This document shows, piece by piece, positions 54,351 through 64,000 of a DNA stretch of 64,000 nt (positions are counted from its first letter, which is position 1; every line of letters starts with the position of its first letter). The notes beneath the pieces were generated by a model. That model saw only the letters and a program-made list of their open reading frames with translations. It had not been told where the DNA came from and ran no database searches. The position numbers and the translations under genes were made by a program. Origin of the DNA: Solea solea (Eukaryota > Chordata > Actinopteri > Pleuronectiformes > Soleidae); the NCBI RefSeq assembly GCF_958295425.1, contig NC_081138.1, positions 8,544,302-8,608,301 on the forward strand, given 5' to 3'.

Positions 54351-55249
54351 TACCCTCGTCGTTCCGCTCGTCTTGGGACCCCAAACGACATATGAAATAT
54401 TCACACTCCTGCGACCTGTAGAAATGTAGTTCCTCCAAAACTTCCACTCTGGCCGAAGAGTCTAAGACTGTATAGAGTCTGACATGACCTGATTTACAGT
54501 TATTGGACACAGGACTTTGGGCTTTTTTCCCCCTGGCCAAAAAAAACTGCCAAAAACACAGTCTGTAAAATTCAAACGTAAGAAAGGTGGGAAACTGTCT
54601 TTTCTTCAATAATTCCTAAAGGCAATGAGCCCGGATGCTGATTTCTCCGTATGTGTATCAGGGACTCCTGGCTGATCCAGGGTGCCGAGTTTCAGACCCG
54701 TGCATCCTTTGGAAAGGTCAAAGGTCAGCCGCTGTGGTGTGTTTTTTGTAATAATTCCTAAAGGCATTGAGTCAGGAGTCTGATTTTTCCGTTTGTGTAT
54801 CAGGGACTAAAGCTTATCCCGGTTGCCGAGTTTCAGACCTGTGCAACTTTCGGAAAAGGTCAATGGTCAGCCGTTCGGGTGTGTTTTTTGTAATAATTCC
54901 TAAAGGCATTAAGCCAGGAGTCTGATTTTTCCGTATGTGTATCAGGGACTAAGGCTAATCCAGGGTGCCGAGTTTCAGACCCGTGCAACCATCGGAAAGG
55001 TCAATGGTCAGCCGTTCGGGTGTGTTTTTTGTAATAATTCCTAAAGGCATTGAGCCAGGAGTCGGATTTTTCCGTATGTGTATCAGGGACTAAGGCTAAT
55101 CTAGGGTGCCGAGTTTCAGACCTGTGTAACCTTCGGAAAGGTCAAAGGTCAGCCGTTTAGCTGTATTTTTTGTAATAATTCCTAAAGGCATTAAGCCATG
55201 AGTCTGATTTTTCCGTATGTGTATCAGGGACTAAGGCTGATCGAGGGTA
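54351..55249 (+). repeat. Satellite B block 8 (B2, a variant)
   Basis: As far as I can read it this is the same as block 7, exactly 1489 bp downstream, including the CCGTTTGTGTATC and GAGTCGGATTTTTCC markers. Perfect DR1 motifs are at 54715-54727 and 55139-55151. A minus-strand frame of 94 codons across the core and the A junction is open in all B2 blocks but begins at TTG. In B1 it is closed by a TGA at the TTTTCAGTTTTTGG variant. Confidence 0.92.
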
Positions 55250-55839
55250 TTTTAATCTTTTTTCTACTGTCCTATAATATGAAGTTAACATCTTATAAGG
55301 TATATTGATGTACCCTCAGTGTTTGAATTTATAATGATTTCACTGTTTGGATGTGTTTTTCTATTTGTGTCTGTTTTTGTGCGCATTCAGCAGGGATACG
55401 GCTGTTTTCGGAATTTTTTTCATTTTTCTACTGTCCCATAACATAAACCTCACAAATAAAGTTAACATCTTATAAGATATAGTTATATACCTTCAGTGTT
55501 TGATTTTGCAATGATTTCACTGTTTGAATGTGTTTTTCTATTTTTGTCTGTTTTTGTGCGCATTCAGCTGGAATACGACTGTTTTCTGATTTTTTTTCAT
55601 TTTTCTACTGTCCCATAACATAAACCGCACAAATAAAGTTAACATCTTATAAGATATTCTTCGGTACCCTCAGTGTTTGATTTTGCAATGATTTCACTGT
55701 TTGGATGTGTTTTTTATTTGTGTCTGTTTTTGTGCGCATTCAGCTGGAATACGACTGTTTTCTGATTTTTTTTCATTTTCTACTGTCCCATAACATAAAC
55801 CTCACAAATAAAGTTAACATCTTATAAGATATACTAATG
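55250..55839 (+). repeat. Satellite A run 9, about 3.3 monomers
   Basis: The same 590-bp linker as run 8, with the same T4 monomer, AACCGCACAAAT monomer and GTGTTTTTTATTTG monomer in the same order. I noticed no difference by eye. Confidence 0.92.
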
Positions 55840-56737
55840 TACCCTCGTCGTTCCGCTCGTCTTGGGACCCCAAACGACATATGAAATATTCACACTCCTG
55901 CGACCTGTAGAAATGTAGTTCCTCCAAAACTTCCACTCTGGCCGAAGAGTCTAAGACTGTATAGAGTCTGACATGACCTGATTTACAGTTATTGGACACA
56001 GGACTTTGGGCTTTTTTCCCCCTGGCCAAAAAAAACTGCCAAAAACACAGTCTGTAAAATTCAAACGTAAGAAAGGTGGGAAACTGTCTTTTCTTCAATA
56101 ATTCCTAAAGGCAATGAGCCCGGATGCTGATTTCTCCGTATGTGTATCAGGGACTCCTGGCTGATCCAGGGTGCCGAGTTTCAGACCCGTGCATCCTTTG
56201 GAAAGGTCAAAGGTCAGCCGCTGTGGTGTGTTTTTTGTAATAATTCCTAAAGGCATTGAGTCAGGAGTCTGATTTTTCCGTATGTGTATCAGGGACTAAA
56301 GCTTATCCCGGTTGCCGAGCTTCAGACCTGTGCAACTTTCGGAAAAGGTCAATGGTCAGCCGTTCGGGTGTGTTTTTTGTAATAATTCCTAAAGGCATTA
56401 AGCCAGGAGTCTGATTTTTCCGTATGTGTATCAGGGACTAAGGCTAATCCAGGGTGCCGAGTTTCAGACCCGTGCAACCATCGGAAAGGTCAATGGTCAG
56501 CCGTTCGGGTGTGTTTTTTGTAATAATTCCTAAAGGCATTGAGCCAGGAGTCTGATTTTTCTGTATGTGTATCAGGGACAAGGCTAATCTAGGGTGCCGA
56601 GTTTCAGACCTGTGTAACCTTCGGAAAGGTCAAAGGTCAGCCGTTTAGCTGTGTTTTTTGTAATAATTCCTAAAGGCATTAAGCCAGGAGTCTGATTTTT
56701 CCGTATGTGTATCAGGGACTAAGGCTGATCGAGGGTA
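55840..56737 (+). repeat. Satellite B block 9 (B2, b variant)
   Basis: 898 bp. The b variant has CCGTATGTGTATC and GCCGAGCTTCAGACC in unit two, TTTTTCTGTATGTGTATC in unit four, a one-base loss (GGGACAAGGC for GGGACTAAGGC) that accounts for the shorter length, and TTTAGCTGTGTTTTTTG. The A sequence after it reverts to GAAGTTACAATC, as after B1 blocks. Perfect DR1 motifs are at 56204-56216 and 56627-56639. Confidence 0.92.
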
Positions 56738-57680
56738 TTTTAATCTTTTTTCTACTGTCCTATAATATGAAGTTACAATCTTATAAGGTATATTGATGTA
56801 CCCTCAGTGTTTGAATTTATAATGATTTTACTGTTTGGATGTGTTTTTCTATTTGTGTCTGTTTTTGTGCGCATTCAGCTGGAATACGACTGTTTTCTGA
56901 TTTTTTTTCATTTTTCTACTGTCCCATAACATAAACCTCACAAATAAAGTTAACATCTTATAAGATATTCTTCGGTACCCTCAGTGTTTGATTTTGCAAT
57001 GATTTCACTGTTTGGATGTGTTTTTCTATTTGTGTCCGTTTTTGTGCGCATTCAGCTGGAATACGTCTGTTTTCTGATTTTTTTTCATTTTCTACTGTCC
57101 CATAACATAAACCTCACAAATAAAGTTAACATCTTATAAGATATAGTTATATACCTTCAGTATTTGATTTTGCAATGATTTCACTGTTTGGATGTGTTTT
57201 TCTATTTGTGTCTGTTTTTGTGCGCATTCAGCAGGGATACGGCTGTTTTCGGAATTTTTTTCATTTTTCTACTGTTCCATAACATAAACCTCACAAATAA
57301 AGTTAACATCTTATAAGATATAGTTATATACCTTCAGTGTTTGATTTTGCAATGATTTCACTGTTTGAATGTGTTTTTCTATTTTTGTCTGTTTTTGTGC
57401 GCATTCAGCTGGAATACGACTGTTTTCTGATTTTTTTTCATTTTTCTACTGTCCCATAACATAAACCGCACAAATAAAGTTAACATCTTATAAGATATTC
57501 TTCGGTACCCTCAGTGTTTGATTTTGCAATGATTTCACTGTTTGGATGTGTTTTTTATTTGTGTCTGTTTTTGTGCGCATTCAGCTGGAATACGACTGTT
57601 TTCTGATTTTTTTTCATTTTCTACTGTCCCATAACATAAACCTCACAAATAAAGTTAACATCTTATAAGATATACTAATG
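56738..57680 (+). repeat. Satellite A run 10, about 5.3 monomers
   Basis: It is two monomers (352 bp) longer than runs 8 and 9. It includes a GTGTCCGTTTTTG / GGAATACGTCTG monomer and a CTTCAGTATTTGATT monomer, then the usual AACCGCACAAAT and GTGTTTTTTATTTG pair. A private T at 57276 separates it from run 12. Confidence 0.92.
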
Positions 57681-58579
57681 TACCCTCGTCGTTCCGCTCG
57701 TCTTGGGACCCCAAACGACATATGAAATATTCACACTCCTGCGACCTGTAGAAATGTAGTTCCTCCAAAACTTCCACTCTGGCCGAAGAGTCTAAGACTG
57801 TATAGAGTCTGACATGACCTGATTTACAGTTATTGGACACAGGACTTTGGGCTTTTTTCCCCCTGGCCAAAAAAAACTGCCAAAAACACAGTCTGTAAAA
57901 TTCAAACGTAAGAAAGGTGGGAAACTGTCTTTTCTTCAATAATTCCTAAAGGCAATGAGCCCGGATGCTGATTTCTCCGTATGTGTATCAGGGACTCCTG
58001 GCTGATCCAGGGTGCCGAGTTTCAGACCCGTGCATCCTTTGGAAAGGTCAAAGGTCAGCCGCTGTGGTGTGTTTTTTGTAATAATTCCTAAAGGCATTGA
58101 GTCAGGAGTCTGATTTTTCCGTTTGTGTATCAGGGACTAAAGCTTATCCCGGTTGCCGAGTTTCAGACCTGTGCAACTTTCGGAAAAGGTCAATGGTCAG
58201 CCGTTCGGGTGTGTTTTTTGTAATAATTCCTAAAGGCATTAAGCCAGGAGTCTGATTTTTCCGTATGTGTATCAGGGACTAAGGCTAATCCAGGGTGCCG
58301 AGTTTCAGACCCGTGCAACCATCGGAAAGGTCAATGGTCAGCCGTTCGGGTGTGTTTTTTGTAATAATTCCTAAAGGCATTGAGCCAGGAGTCGGATTTT
58401 TCCGTATGTGTATCAGGGACTAAGGCTAATCTAGGGTGCCGAGTTTCAGACCTGTGTAACCTTCGGAAAGGTCAAAGGTCAGCCGTTTAGCTGTATTTTT
58501 TGTAATAATTCCTAAAGGCATTAAGCCATGAGTCTGATTTTTCCGTATGTGTATCAGGGACTAAGGCTGATCGAGGGTA
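57681..58579 (+). repeat. Satellite B block 10 (B2, a variant)
   Basis: It matches blocks 7 and 8 in every marker checked (CCGTTTGTGTATC, GAGTCGGATTTTTCC, TTTAGCTGTATTTTTTG). It is the first part of the second 3330-bp unit. Perfect DR1 motifs are at 58045-58057 and 58469-58481. Confidence 0.92.
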
Positions 58580-59169
58580 TTTTAATCTTTTTTCTACTGT
58601 CCTATAATATGAAGTTAACATCTTATAAGGTATATTGATGTACCCTCAGTGTTTGAATTTATAATGATTTCACTGTTTGGATGTGTTTTTCTATTTGTGT
58701 CTGTTTTTGTGCGCATTCAGCAGGGATACGGCTGTTTTCGGAATTTTTTTCATTTTTCTACTGTCCCATAACATAAACCTCACAAATAAAGTTAACATCT
58801 TATAAGATATAGTTATATACCTTCAGTGTTTGATTTTGCAATGATTTCACTGTTTGAATGTGTTTTTCTATTTTTGTCTGTTTTTGTGCGCATTCAGCTG
58901 GAATACGACTGTTTTCTGATTTTTTTTCATTTTTCTACTGTCCCATAACATAAACCGCACAAATAAAGTTAACATCTTATAAGATATTCTTCGGTACCCT
59001 CAGTGTTTGATTTTGCAATGATTTCACTGTTTGGATGTGTTTTTTATTTGTGTCTGTTTTTGTGCGCATTCAGCTGGAATACGACTGTTTTCTGATTTTT
59101 TTTCATTTTCTACTGTCCCATAACATAAACCTCACAAATAAAGTTAACATCTTATAAGATATACTAATG
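58580..59169 (+). repeat. Satellite A run 11, about 3.3 monomers
   Basis: The third copy of the 590-bp linker, with the same order of T4, AACCGCACAAAT and GTGTTTTTTATTTG monomers as runs 8 and 9. Confidence 0.92.
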
Positions 59170-60067
59170 TACCCTCGTCGTTCCGCTCGTCTTGGGACCC
59201 CAAACGACATATGAAATATTCACACTCCTGCGACCTGTAGAAATGTAGTTCCTCCAAAACTTCCACTCTGGCCGAAGAGTCTAAGACTGTATAGAGTCTG
59301 ACATGACCTGATTTACAGTTATTGGACACAGGACTTTGGGCTTTTTTCCCCCTGGCCAAAAAAAACTGCCAAAAACACAGTCTGTAAAATTCAAACGTAA
59401 GAAAGGTGGGAAACTGTCTTTTCTTCAATAATTCCTAAAGGCAATGAGCCCGGATGCTGATTTCTCCGTATGTGTATCAGGGACTCCTGGCTGATCCAGG
59501 GTGCCGAGTTTCAGACCCGTGCATCCTTTGGAAAGGTCAAAGGTCAGCCGCTGTGGTGTGTTTTTTGTAATAATTCCTAAAGGCATTGAGTCAGGAGTCT
59601 GATTTTTCCGTATGTGTATCAGGGACTAAAGCTTATCCCGGTTGCCGAGCTTCAGACCTGTGCAACTTTCGGAAAAGGTCAATGGTCAGCCGTTCGGGTG
59701 TGTTTTTTGTAATAATTCCTAAAGGCATTAAGCCAGGAGTCTGATTTTTCCGTATGTGTATCAGGGACTAAGGCTAATCCAGGGTGCCGAGTTTCAGACC
59801 CGTGCAACCATCGGAAAGGTCAATGGTCAGCCGTTCGGGTGTGTTTTTTGTAATAATTCCTAAAGGCATTGAGCCAGGAGTCTGATTTTTCTGTATGTGT
59901 ATCAGGGACAAGGCTAATCTAGGGTGCCGAGTTTCAGACCTGTGTAACCTTCGGAAAGGTCAAAGGTCAGCCGTTTAGCTGTGTTTTTTGTAATAATTCC
60001 TAAAGGCATTAAGCCAGGAGTCTGATTTTTCCGTATGTGTATCAGGGACTAAGGCTGATCGAGGGTA
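59170..60067 (+). repeat. Satellite B block 11 (B2, b variant)
   Basis: It carries the b markers, including the GGGACAAGGC one-base loss and GCCGAGCTTCAGACC. Perfect DR1 motifs are at 59534-59546 and 59957-59969. Confidence 0.92.
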
Positions 60068-61010
60068 TTTTAATCTTTTTTCTACTGTCCTATAATATGA
60101 AGTTACAATCTTATAAGGTATATTGATGTACCCTCAGTGTTTGAATTTATAATGATTTTACTGTTTGGATGTGTTTTTCTATTTGTGTCTGTTTTTGTGC
60201 GCATTCAGCTGGAATACGACTGTTTTCTGATTTTTTTTCATTTTTCTACTGTCCCATAACATAAACCTCACAAATAAAGTTAACATCTTATAAGATATTC
60301 TTCGGTACCCTCAGTGTTTGATTTTGCAATGATTTCACTGTTTGGATGTGTTTTTCTATTTGTGTCCGTTTTTGTGCGCATTCAGCTGGAATACGTCTGT
60401 TTTCTGATTTTTTTTCATTTTCTACTGTCCCATAACATAAACCTCACAAATAAAGTTAACATCTTATAAGATATAGTTATATACCTTCAGTATTTGATTT
60501 TGCAATGATTTCACTGTTTGGATGTGTTTTTCTATTTGTGTCTGTTTTTGTGCGCATTCAGCAGGGATACGGCTGTTTTCGGAATTTTTTTCATTTTTCT
60601 ACTGTCCCATAACATAAACCTCACAAATAAAGTTAACATCTTATAAGATATAGTTATATACCTTCAGTGTTTGATTTTGCAATGATTTCACTGTTTGAAT
60701 GTGTTTTTCTATTTTTGTCTGTTTTTGTGCGCATTCAGCTGGAATACGACTGTTTTCTGATTTTTTTTCATTTTTCTACTGTCCCATAACATAAACCGCA
60801 CAAATAAAGTTAACATCTTATAAGATATTCTTCGGTACCCTCAGTGTTTGATTTTGCAATGATTTCACTGTTTGGATGTGTTTTTTATTTGTGTCTGTTT
60901 TTGTGCGCATTCAGCTGGAATACGACTGTTTTCTGATTTTTTTTCATTTTCTACTGTCCCATAACATAAACCTCACAAATAAAGTTAACATCTTATAAGA
61001 TATACTAATG
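60068..61010 (+). repeat. Satellite A run 12, about 5.3 monomers
   Basis: The partner of run 10 at offset 3330, with C at 60606 where run 10 has T. It carries the same GGAATACGTCTG and CTTCAGTATTTGATT monomers. Confidence 0.92.
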
Positions 61011-61908
61011 TACCCTCGTCGTTCCGCTCGTCTTGGGACCCCAAACGACATATGAAATATTCACACTCCTGCGACCTGTAGAAATGTAGTTCCTCCAAAA
61101 CTTCCACTCTGGCCGAAGAGTCTAAGACTGTATAGAGTCTGACATGACCTGATTTACAGTTATTGGACACAGGACTTTGGGCTTTTTTCCCCCTGGCCAA
61201 AAAAAACTGCCAAAAACACAGTCTGTAAAATTCAAACGTAAGAAAGGTGGGAAACTGTCTTTTCTTCAATAATTCCTAAAGGCAATGAGCCCGGATGCTG
61301 ATTTCTCCGTATGTGTATCAGGGACTCCTGGCTGATCCAGGGTGCCGAGTTTCAGACCCGTGCATCCTTTGGAAAGGTCAAAGGTCAGCCGCTGTGGTGT
61401 GTTTTTTGTAATAATTCCTAAAGGCATTGAGTCAGGAGTCTGATTTTTCCGTATGTGTATCAGGGACTAAAGCTTATCCCGGTTGCCGAGCTTCAGACCT
61501 GTGCAACTTTCGGAAAAGGTCAATGGTCAGCCGTTCGGGTGTGTTTTTTGTAATAATTCCTAAAGGCATTAAGCCAGGAGTCTGATTTTTCCGTATGTGT
61601 ATCAGGGACTAAGGCTAATCCAGGGTGCCGAGTTTCAGACCCGTGCAACCATCGGAAAGGTCAATGGTCAGCCGTTCGGGTGTGTTTTTTGTAATAATTC
61701 CTAAAGGCATTGAGCCAGGAGTCTGATTTTTCTGTATGTGTATCAGGGACAAGGCTAATCTAGGGTGCCGAGTTTCAGACCTGTGTAACCTTCGGAAAGG
61801 TCAAAGGTCAGCCGTTTAGCTGTGTTTTTTGTTATAATTCCTAAAGGCATTAAGCCAGGAGTCTGATTTTTCCGTATGTGTATCAGGGACTAAGGCTGAT
61901 CGAGGGTA
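61011..61908 (+). repeat. Satellite B block 12 (B2, b variant)
   Basis: The third b-type block, directly following another b-type unit, so the order of B2 blocks is a, a, b, a, b, b. It has one private change, TTTTGTTATAATTCC for TTTTGTAATAATTCC at about 61832. Perfect DR1 motifs are at 61375-61387 and 61798-61810. Confidence 0.92.
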
Positions 61909-63730
61909 TTTTAATCTTTTTTCTACTGTCCTATAATATGAAGTTACAATCTTATAAGGTATATTGATGTACCCTCAGTGTTTGAATTTATAATGATTTT
62001 ACTGTTTGGATGTGTTTTTCTATTTGTGTCTGTTTTTGTGCGCATTCAGCTGGAATACGACTGTTTTCTGATTTTTTTTCATTTTTCTACTGTCCCATAA
62101 CATAAACCTCACAAATAAAGTTAACATCTTATAAGATATTCTTCGGTACCCTCAGTGTTTGATTTTGCAATGATTTCACTGTTTGGATGTGTTTTTCTAT
62201 TTGTGTCCGTTTTTGTGCGCATTCAGCTGGAATACGTCTGTTTTCTGATTTTTTTTCATTTTCTACTGTCCCATAACATAAACCTCACAAATAAAGTTAA
62301 CATCTTATAAGATATAGTTATATACCTTCAGTATTTGATTTTGCAATGATTTCACTGTTTGGATGTGTTTTTCTATTTGTGTCTGTTTTTGTGTGCATTC
62401 AGCTGAGATAATGCTGTTTCCGGATTTTTTTAATTTTTCTGCTGTCCCATAACATAAACCTCACAAATGAAGTTAACATCTTAAAAGATTTAGTTCTGTA
62501 CCCTCAGTGTTTGATTTTGCAATGATTTCACTGTTGGGATGTGTTCTTCTATTTGTGTCTGTTTGTGTGCGCATTCAGCTGAGATAAGGCTGTTTCCGGA
62601 TTTTGTTAATTTTTGTACTTTCCCATAACATAAACCTCACAAATGAAGTTAACATCTTAAAAGATTTAGTTCTGTACCCTCAGTGTTTGATTTTGCAATG
62701 ATTTCACTGTTTGGATGTGTTTTTCTATGGGTGTCTGTTAGTGTGCGCATTCAGCTGAGCTAAGGCTGTTTCCGGATTTTTTTCATTTTTCTACTTTCCC
62801 ATAACATAAACCTCACAAATAAAGTTAACATCTTATAAGATATAGTTATATACCTTCAGTGTTTTATTTTGCAATGATTTCACTGTTTGGATGTGTTTTT
62901 CTATTTGTCTCTGTTTTTGTGTGCATTCAGCAGGGATACGGCTGTTTTCTGACTTTTTTCATTTTTTTATTGTCCCATAACATAAACCTCACAAATAAAG
63001 TTAACATCTCATAAGATATAGTTATATACCTTCAGTGTTTGATTTTGCAATGATTTCACTGTTTGAATGTGTTTTTCTATTTTTGTCTGTTTTTGTGCGC
63101 ATTCAGCTGGAATACGACTGTTTTCTGATTTTTTTCATTTTTCTACTGTCCCATAACATAAACCTCACAAATAAAGTTAACATCTTATAAGATATAGTTA
63201 TATAACTTCAGTGTTTGATTTTGCAATGATTTCACTGTTTGAATGTTTTTTTCTATTTTTGTCTGTTTTTGTGCGCATTCAGCTGGAATACGACTGTTTT
63301 CTGATTTTTTTTCATTTTTCTACTGTCCCATAACATAAACCGCACAAATAAAGTTAACATCTTATAAGATATTCTTCGGTACCCTCAGTGTTTGATTTTG
63401 CAATGATTTCACTGTTTGGATGTGTTTTTTATTTGTCTCTGTTTTTGTGTGCATTCAGCAGGGATACGGCTGTTTTCTGATTTTTTTCATTTTTTTATTG
63501 TCCCATAACATAAACCTCACAAATAAAGTTAACATCTCATAAAATATAGTTATATACCTTCATTGTTTGATTTTGCAATGATTTCACTGTTTGAATGTGT
63601 TTTTCTATTTTTGTCTGTTTTTGTGCGCATTCAGCTGGAATACGACTGTTTTCTGATTTTTTTTCATTTTCTACTGTCCCATAACATAAACCTCACAAAT
63701 AAAGTTAACATCTTATAAGATATACTAATG
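61909..63730 (+). repeat. Satellite A run 13, about 10.3 monomers, switch from B2-type to B1-type context
   Basis: The first part repeats run 12 (GGAATACGTCTG, CTTCAGTATTTGATT) up to about 62390. It then changes to a k module (CTGAGATAATGC at 62403, a GGGATGTGTTCTTCT monomer and a CTGAGCTAAGG monomer with CTGTTAGTGTG). It ends in the pre-B monomer set seen before the early B1 blocks (AACCGCACAAAT near 63340, CTTCATTGTTTG near 63560). The switch marks the right boundary of the B2-rich domain. Confidence 0.92.
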
Positions 63731-64000
63731 TACCCTCGTCGTTCCGCTCGTCTTGGGACCTCAAACGACATATAAAATATTCACACTCCTGCGACCTGTA
63801 GAAATGTAGTTCCTCCAAAACTTCCACTCTGGCCAAAGAGTCTAAGACTGTATAGAGTCTGACATGACCTGATTTTCAGTTTTTGGACACAGGACTTTGG
63901 GCTTTTTTCCCCCTGGCCAAAAAAAACTTCCAAAAACACAGTCTGTAAAATTCAAACGTAAGAAAGGTGGGAAACTGTGTTTTCTTCAATAATTCCTAAA
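63731..64000 (+). repeat. Satellite B block 13 (B1 type, cut by the window end)
   Basis: The core and the first bases of the first subrepeat are present. The markers are B1 (GACCTCAAACGACATATAAAA, GGCCAAAGAG, GATTTTCAGTTTTTGG, AAACTTCCAAAAAC). One private change is GAAACTGTGTTTTC near 63975. The compound satellite continues past this window, and no DR1 lies within the visible part. Confidence 0.92.

Larger units (their letters stand above)
54351..61010 (+). repeat. Tandem pair of 3330-bp higher-order units
   Basis: 54351-57680 and 57681-61010 each consist of a B2 a-block with 3.3 A monomers (1489 bp) followed by a B2 b-block with 5.3 A monomers (1841 bp). Reading them against each other at offset 3330, the one difference I noticed is T at 57276 against C at 60606 (ACTGTTCCATAAC versus ACTGTCCCATAAC). 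The lengths match exactly, so the duplication is recent or the region is being homogenised. Confidence 0.88.

Noticed and set aside
3603..64000. CRISPR array or bacterial repeat region
   Set aside because: Repeats are 141-176 bp direct tandem copies without unique spacers, and the surrounding sequence has no prokaryotic genes.
1..64000. Telomere or ribosomal DNA spacer
   Set aside because: No TTAGGG runs and no rRNA-like segment appear; the A monomer has no similarity I can see to rRNA promoter or enhancer repeats.

Overview
This window is almost entirely satellite DNA. I see no credible protein-coding gene or structural RNA gene. It looks like the edge of a large eukaryotic, probably vertebrate, tandem-repeat domain. 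A teleost fish is my best guess: the left flank (about 925-1020) resembles, from memory, a dispersed repeat common in teleost genomes, and the flank also carries a CTGCCCTCTAGTGG-type motif frequent in fish non-coding DNA. That assignment is tentative. A (peri)centromeric or other heterochromatic location is an inference from the monomer length (about 176 bp), head-to-tail order and higher-order structure.

Layout. Bases 1-1612 are ordinary AT-rich non-coding flank with inverted repeats, a degenerate 178-bp tandem pair and a microsatellite-like tract. From about 1613 to the window end everything is one compound satellite in a single orientation. Family A is a monomer of about 176 bp, about 289 copies by length, in several subtypes. 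Family B is a GC-richer block of 756-1040 bp: a unique core of about 258 bp followed by 3 to 5 full subrepeats of 141-142 bp and one partial. There are thirteen B blocks, starting at 3603, 9638, 15322, 21711, 31107, 41275, 52862, 54351, 55840, 57681, 59170, 61011 and 63731 (the last cut by the window end).

Every A run between two B blocks measures a whole number of monomers plus about one third: 28, 26, 30, 47, 53, 61, 3, 3, 5, 3, 5 and 10 monomers plus 0.33. All B blocks therefore share the same two junctions, which points to one original A-B fusion later multiplied by unequal exchange or segmental duplication. Two B sequence types exist: B1 (3603-42031 and 63731 on) and B2 (52862-61908). 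Higher-order repeats are visible at several scales: a 16-monomer unit of 2825 bp (43146-50914), B2 units of 1489 and 1841 bp, a 3330-bp tandem pair (54351-61010) in which I noticed one difference, and an offset of about 7.9 kb linking the A runs around 24-28 kb and 32-36 kb.

The most interesting content is in the B subrepeats. Each carries two directly repeated AGGTCA-like hexamers spaced by one base, the DR1 arrangement bound by HNF4, RXR heterodimers and COUP-TF receptors. I count 23 perfect AGGTCAAAGGTCA sites in the window, plus many one-mismatch versions, all in the same orientation. The B block is also bounded by an 8-bp inverted repeat, TACCCTCG and CGAGGGTA. Open reading frames in the window are by-products of repeat structure or low complexity.
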